In this document: positions 58,686-64,000 of the stretch, in pieces | Layout: each line of letters begins with the position of its first letter | How positions within the stretch are numbered: position 1 is the stretch's first letter | DNA from: Tetradesmus obliquus | Lineage: Eukaryota; Chlorophyta; Chlorophyceae; Sphaeropleales; Scenedesmaceae | Assembly (NCBI GenBank): GCA_030272155.1 | Contig: CP126191.1 | Coordinates: forward strand, 2,006,501 to 2,070,500 | Direction of reading: 5' to 3' | Length of the DNA: 64,000 bases | Position numbers and translations under genes: made by a program | Notes under the pieces: generated by a model | What the model was told of the DNA's origin: nothing | Seen by the model: only the letters and a program-made list of their open reading frames with translations | Database searches by the model: none

Positions 58686-59660
58686 CCTGAGGAAAGCGCC
58701 TCTCCCCAACTCTCTTCCCGTGCTGCACACCGGCCCGGTGTGCGCCGGGCGCCGCAGCTCTCTGCTGCTGAGGTGGCTTGTAACATGGCTGGCCCCCAGT
58801 GGCGCATGATCGGTGGTGATGACCACGGGTTGGTCACGTTCACCGGCAGCAATGTGTGCGCTTGATAGAGCTGCACACTTTTGGCTATCAGCAGGCGGAG
58901 TTGCGTTCCAGCCTGGCCAGGCTGCCCAGCCGTGGCTGAGCTTGGAACATCTCATGAATGGCATCACCCGGGTGCAAATCGTGCTCTGCGGCAGAGACAA
59001 CATGTCGATTTGGTGTTACTCATGGGTTGAAGCAGCAACTGGGGCTTGCAGCGCAGGCAGAGCTCGCCAGGAGCATCACTGATGAGTGATGGCAGCAGCT
59101 GAGTCATGCAGTCCAGCATTAGCAGCAGGGCTTTCGTCGCCAGACTCTCTGGTCACCACAAATTCGTCACCGCAAATGTCCTCCCTGTAATATTCACCAC
59201 CACCCAGGACCAGAGGTTGCTGAATGCGGTGATCTCACGGTGTAGTTACCATATCGCAGAGATTCTTCACCTTGAAGTGGACACCTCCTTCGCGGGATTG
59301 TGTCTGATCAGCCACTGACCTTCAGGAATGTTTGCTTTAAGTTCTTCGGATCGTTTCCTTCACCCTGGTTGGAGTGGCACAGCTGCTGGCGTTGTCATGA
59401 GATGCTCATGTTATGTGTGACGTTCGCGGCGGGAGCTTGCTTGCTACAACATTTTGCAGAGACCATAGCGTGCATGCTACAAGCATTCTGCTGTCCCAAC
59501 CGTGCGCGGTCTTGCACCAGCTTCTGCCGGTCGCTGCTTTTGGAGGTGCTTTCGTTCGTCTCACTCCCGCTCAAACCAACTGCATCGAACACCGCATAAG
59601 TGTTTCGTGCGTGCTGGGTTGGCATGGCCACTGTGCCCTGGGCTGCGTGACTTGGACAGA
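58686..59660 (+). promoter_or_regulatory. CHY 3' region and CHASE-kinase upstream region
   Basis: About 1 kb between tandem plus-strand genes. TGTAA at 59186-59190 is the likely CHY poly(A) signal. No coding exon is recognised; the rest should hold the kinase promoter and leader. Confidence 0.5.
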
Positions 59661-62328
59661 ATGGGGGCAGCAGTCCAGCCAAATGGTTGCCCAACGGGGG
59701 ACAAGTGCGTGCTCAACATACAGCATAATGGGGAGCAAGACGATATGCTGCACAAGGCGCAGGCGGGACACACCCGCATGCCAGCCCTCGCTTCCTGCTT
59801 TCAGGTGAGCTTGTTTGGGCTGTGCTCTCACTACTACACCAACGTCATGCAGTCAACCACCTTGCAATGGTTGTTTTATCACTCAACGTTGCATGCTGAC
59901 GCCATTTTTCAAGTGCAGCAGTCCACAAGCAGGCATGACGCTCCGCCACACTGCTGCTGCCATGGGCGCTGATGCTGCCGCTGCTTGCAGGACTTCTGGC
60001 GCAATGTCAAGGAGCGGCCAGTGTTCATGCTGGCAATGCCGGTGCTGACGTTCTTGGTGCTATGCTCGTTGAGCGTTGCTGGCGTGGTGCTGGGCGCAAA
60101 CAAGTTTGAGTCAGACCAGCGCAATGCAGCAGATGCGGCGGCACTGGACTGGGTGAGCCTCAACCTCAGCGTGTGCAGCATGTGCAGCAGCAGTCACACA
60201 CACTCACCAAGCTGCAGCAGCATTGCACAGCAGTCGCAGCAGGAGGCAAGAAAGGCGTGCAAGCAGTTGAGAGAGCTAGCGCCCCAAGGCTGTGCAGCTG
60301 TGCAGCGGCTGCGCACCGCTGCCCTGGCTCATGCAGCGCACCTGCATACTGTGCAGCGCCCTGTAATCGCAGGACATGGCTTGATGTGTTTGTCAGTGTG
60401 CTCAAACATGCTTGCACCAGCACTGGCAAAGCCCAGCAATAGCAACATCTGCACCAGCAGTAGCGTGTTGATGCCGCGTCATCACCCCAGCTGCAGCACT
60501 AACCGGCCCGTTGCTGGTCATGGATGGCTGCCATTTGCCAGTAGTGAAACAGCAGCATCTTGCAAGGCTTCCCAGGCAGCTGCCTGCACATGGCGTCCCA
60601 CCACATCGCCCATGCACTCGTCTGTGCAACTTATACAGTGAGCTGAGTACAGTCAGCTGTGTGTGCTGGCTGTGCTGCAGGCTGCGTCGTTCCGGCTGTC
60701 CACGGAGAGGATCTTCACGCCGCTGGTCACGCTGGCGATCCTGATCCAGCAGAACCCCGACTTGCAGCAGATGCGCAAGACCTTCCCGGAGATAGCAGCC
60801 AAGCTCATGGAGGAGGTGCGGCAGCGAGGCAGGCGGCTGGGCGGTGTTTTGTTGTTCTAGCAGCATGTGCTGGCAGCATGCAAAGTCAGCAACCGCGCCA
60901 CAGAGCAGCGACAGCGGCAGCAGCAGCACATATGGCACCATGGTGCTGCTGCAACAGCAGCAGCGGCAGCGGCGGGCAGCATCTCTCACGCTGGACCAAC
61001 CGCAGCGGCAGCCCTGCTTTGCACCTGATGCCTGTTGCAGTGCAAAGCAGCGTCCAGCCCTGTGCGTCGTTTCAAATGCTGCCTTCCAGAGCACCGTGAC
61101 AGTTGAGGCCGCAGCAGTACCGTTGCACTACATTGGTGTGCACTTGTGATGGTGGATGGCTTTGCCAGCACCGGCCAGCCCTGCTCACACTTATGCACCA
61201 CGCATGCTGGACTCTCACTCGCATTGGCATGCTGCCTGCAGGTCAATCAGGAGCGTGTGGTGATCCAGGAGCTGCAGATAACACCCATGGGCGTCATCAG
61301 CATCATTGAACCCAAAAACAATGACACCGACACGCGCATAGGCATCAATTTGTTCAAGCAGGTGGGTTGCATGTATGTGTGTGTGGGGGGGGGGGGGGGG
61401 CAAGCATCAGGTTTGCGGTTGGTGGGAACTAGTGGCAGCGGGTGCAGAGTGGTGCCCGGCACTGGCGGCGCAGCTGCGCCGATTCATCTGGCAAGCTGCA
61501 TGCTTGAGCAATGCAGTGTGCATGGCTGGGTGTGTAGGCGTATTGATATGCGCTTGGCGTTGCTGTTGTGCTCGATGCTGTGCTGACAACACATGCTGCG
61601 TGTCATCTGCAAACGTGTTGCTGAGTTTGGTCTTCTGCACTCTGCGCTGGTGCTGTACTGGTGCCTATTGCGCTGAATGGGCTCATCATCAATCCTCGTG
61701 TAGAGTGCGTGCAAGTAGCTGGCGCTAACGGCTGTGTTTTCTACTGCCCTACGTCCTCTCGTGCTGTGCTGCAGCCTGCGCTGCGTGGCGGCGCGCTGCG
61801 CACGATTGAGGCGCGGGAGTATGTCACGAACGGCCCGCTGCAGCTCGTGCAGGGAAATTATGGCACCATCGCGCGCATACCGATCTTCATCCAGAACTCG
61901 ACACTGAACGAAACATTTGGCACGAACAAGACACGTGAGCACGCTCAGCACCACCCAGCACAGTGCGAACAGGACTGACCAGCCCTGTAGCATGGCTGTT
62001 GCGCAAATGCTGTTGTAGACAGCTCGTCGATACTTAGGGCAAGGCTGCTTGTTTTCCAGGCCAGCTGACTGCATAGTCGTGCGCGGCGCAGGCCACTCAG
62101 CTATGCTGCCACTCTCTGCCTCAATGTGTCCTTGTTTCCTGTTTCTCAACGGGTGGGCTGCGTGCATTCTCGCAGTGCCCGACGAGTGCACCATCTGCTT
62201 CAATGCAACCACCAAGGAAAAGTTTTGGGGCTTTGCGACCGCCATTGGCCCACTGGACGACCTGCGGGCGGGCAACGACACGCGGCTGGACCTGCTCAAG
62301 CAGAAGGGCTACAAGTGGCTGTGAGTGG

Positions 62329-62360
<32 letters not shown>

Positions 62361-62423
62361 AGTATGTGCAGCCTTTTGCTGAAGTGTGTTCATGCCAGTT
62401 GCTGTCTGATCAGAGAGCCTGTC

Positions 62424-62466
<43 letters not shown>

Positions 62467-64000
62467 TGCACCATGGCCCTCACACTTTGCACCACGCTGC
62501 AATGCACACTGCCACACACCTGCAGCATGACCCGCCCCTACACCGCCACTGAGCGCAACGACAGCAAGCTGTACCGCCCCGAGTGGACAGCCGCGGATGG
62601 CGACTACATCTTTGCCAACTCCAGCAGCTGGCCCAGCCAAAGAAACGCAGTCAGCCGGCCCATCCACATCGGCAATGCGCAGTGGGAGCTGTACCTAGAG
62701 CCGCAAGGCGGCTGGCGGCCCAGCTGGGAGCATGGTGCCATTGCTGCGGTGGTGCTGGGCAGCGCGGTGCTGGCGCTGCTGGTGGCGACGATCATGGCAC
62801 TGTGGGCGCAGCAGCAGCGGCTGCTGGGCGACGTGCTGGTGCGTGCGTGCATGTGTGTGTGTGCTGGCGGCTGTGGCGTGTAGCTGCTGCTGGGTGCTGT
62901 TCGTGCCGATGAACAGTGCCTGGCGACCTAGGGCATAAGAATCGGCCTGTCAGACAAGTGACCGCATGCAGCTGGTTGGATGTACTTCGGCACACCTTTG
63001 GCTTCAACAGCAACATGACGTGCAGGCTTGGCGTAACAATATCGTCCTCTGCCACAGCATGCTACGCAACTGAAGCGCAAATCTGAGAGCAACAATCAAG
63101 CATTGGCGGGTGACCTGCATTCGTGCTGCAGGAGCGCAACACGCAGCTGGCTGAGACCACAGCCAAGCTGCAGGAGGAGAAGCGGCGGCTGGACGCGCTG
63201 CTGTAAGCTGACCATTTATGTAAGTGTCACCGTGTGCCTTGAAAACCTCTTGCAGGAGCGCAACACGCAGCTGGCAGAGACCACTGCAAAACTGCAAGAA
63301 GAGAAGCTGCGGCTGGACGCGCTGCTGGTGCGGCAGTACAACCTGCTGGCCATACTGGGCAAGCAGGGAGGCAGCGGCGGCCGCAGCGGCGGGCGCGGCG
63401 GCGGCGGTGGCGGCGGCATTGCGGAGGCTGGCGAGACAAGTATCGACTCCTCGGAGACGAGCAGCAAGGAGGGCTTGACGCTGGGTGAGTGTTGGGACAC
63501 AGGTGCTGCTGGCAGCTTTCCGCGCATGCAGCCATGGTGTGAGGGTCAGGGCAGCAGTTGGCTGCTTGTTACGCGTGCGCACGTCTACAATCTGTGCTGA
63601 TCATGGACTCCAACCTGCACATGTGCTCAATCACCACGCACTCACAGGTCTGCTGACAAACAAACATGTGTGTGCCGCCTGCAGAGCGCATTGAGGCGAT
63701 GCGCCGCACGCTGGCGGTCAGCAGCAACAGCAGCGTGCAGGACATGGAGAGCATCCAAACCACGGAGCTGCTGGGCGAGGGCACATTTGGCAAGGTGCGG
63801 TCGCAGCAAAGCTGCTGGGCAGTTGCAGCGGCTAGGGAATACGCATTTTGAGGCAAGGCGGGTGCTTGTGTTTTGAGCAAGGCATGCTGCGACAGGTAAC
63901 AGCAAGATGTAGGTTTGCAGGCAAGGTGGTTCTACAAGCGCAACAGCTGCTGGTATGCTTAATTGCCAGTGTATGCTTGCCTGCGTGGCTGCTGCTGCTG
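59661..64000 (+). CDS. CHASE-domain transmembrane protein kinase, truncated by window end
   Basis: Nine exons in the window give about 506 residues: 59661-59804, 59991-60152, 60681-60815, 61242-61361, 61775-61934, 62176-62320, 62526-62838, 63256-63484 and 63685-63794; the rest is outside. TM1 (about 59-80, FMLAMPVLTFLVLCSLSVAG) and TM2 (about 358-382, AIAAVVLGSAVLALLVATIMAL) flank a CHASE ligand-binding domain outside the cytosol: LQITPMGVISIIEP, IGINLF, AREYVTNGPLQLVQGNYGTIARIPIF. CHASE is the cytokinin-type sensor domain of receptor kinases and cyclases. After TM2 come a coiled coil (ERNTQLAETTAKLQEEKLRL), a Gly/Ser-rich stretch and the start of a kinase domain with the glycine loop LLGEGTFGK. 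The family is likely Ser/Thr or Tyr-kinase-like; catalytic motifs are not in view. Exon 1 start MGAAVQPNG is the first ATG that joins in phase. Confidence 0.87.
61385..61400 (+). repeat. 16-base homopolymer G tract
   Basis: Sixteen consecutive G in the CHASE-kinase intron, right after the donor region of exon 4. G-quadruplex formation or length polymorphism is possible. Confidence 0.85.
62330..62465 (+). repeat. Two intronic CTG runs
   Basis: Runs of about 10 units (62331-62359) and 13 units (62425-62463) lie in the CHASE-kinase intron before exon 7. The second is about 60 bases from the acceptor. Confidence 0.9.
63132..63206 (+). repeat. Copy of the 5' end and acceptor of CHASE-kinase exon 8
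   Basis: About 75 bases repeat the exon start at 63256-63328 (encoding ERNTQLAETTAKLQEEK) with its CAG acceptor, 124 bases upstream. Third-position changes dominate. It then meets a perfect GTAAGC donor that gives the wrong phase for exon 8, so inclusion would break the frame. Confidence 0.88.

Noticed and set aside
3147-63206. CRISPR-like interpretation of the regularly spaced repeats
   Set aside because: The repeated parts are coding exon edges with splice sites, spacing varies from about 97 to 240 bases, and the DNA is clearly nuclear eukaryotic.

Overview
The window is nuclear DNA of a eukaryote, most likely a chlorophycean green alga (Chlamydomonadales/Sphaeropleales type). The evidence is many short GT-AG introns, plastid genes with N-terminal transit-like sequences (pyruvate dehydrogenase E1-alpha, LPA2), TGTAA motifs downstream of several stops (the usual algal poly(A) signal), and very dense CAG/CTG triplet runs that appear as poly-Q, poly-A or poly-S in exons and as CTG tracts just before splice acceptors. 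The species cannot be named from the sequence. No rRNA, tRNA, CRISPR, virus-like or complete transposable element was recognised.

Layout: a partial exon-like segment at the left edge (minus, 210-419); plastid PDH E1-alpha (minus, 1949-5912); RPA2 (plus, 7010-9854); C1-FDX, the complex I ferredoxin-like bridge protein (minus, 13041-13851); an ABCD-family ABC half-transporter with a very large low-complexity linker (plus, 14389-20532); a cytochrome P450 (plus, 21341-24200); symplekin (minus, 25853-34092); a Tudor-like/RidA-like fusion (plus, 34507-38680); a poly-Q protein with a divergent cyclin box (minus, 42555-44513); V-ATPase subunit H (minus, 45970-49621); LPA2 (minus, 50476-52092); a CHY zinc-finger protein with a ~900-residue low-complexity N-terminal part (plus, 53311-58685); and a CHASE-domain protein kinase running off the right edge (plus, 59661->64000). 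Exon models were assembled by hand from splice sites, reading phase and family similarity. All junctions in the main models keep frame.

The genes are unrelated housekeeping and regulatory functions, not a pathway. Four pairs are head-to-head and may share promoters: PDHA/RPA2, C1-FDX/ABCD, symplekin/Tudor-RidA and LPA2/CHY.

The most unusual feature is a recurrent architecture. In at least seven genes an exon edge together with its splice site is repeated in the neighbouring intron. Copies of an exon's 5' end plus acceptor always lie in the upstream intron, and copies of an exon's 3' end plus donor always lie in the downstream intron. This looks like splice-junction-spanning tandem repeats, and it supplies many decoy or alternative splice sites.
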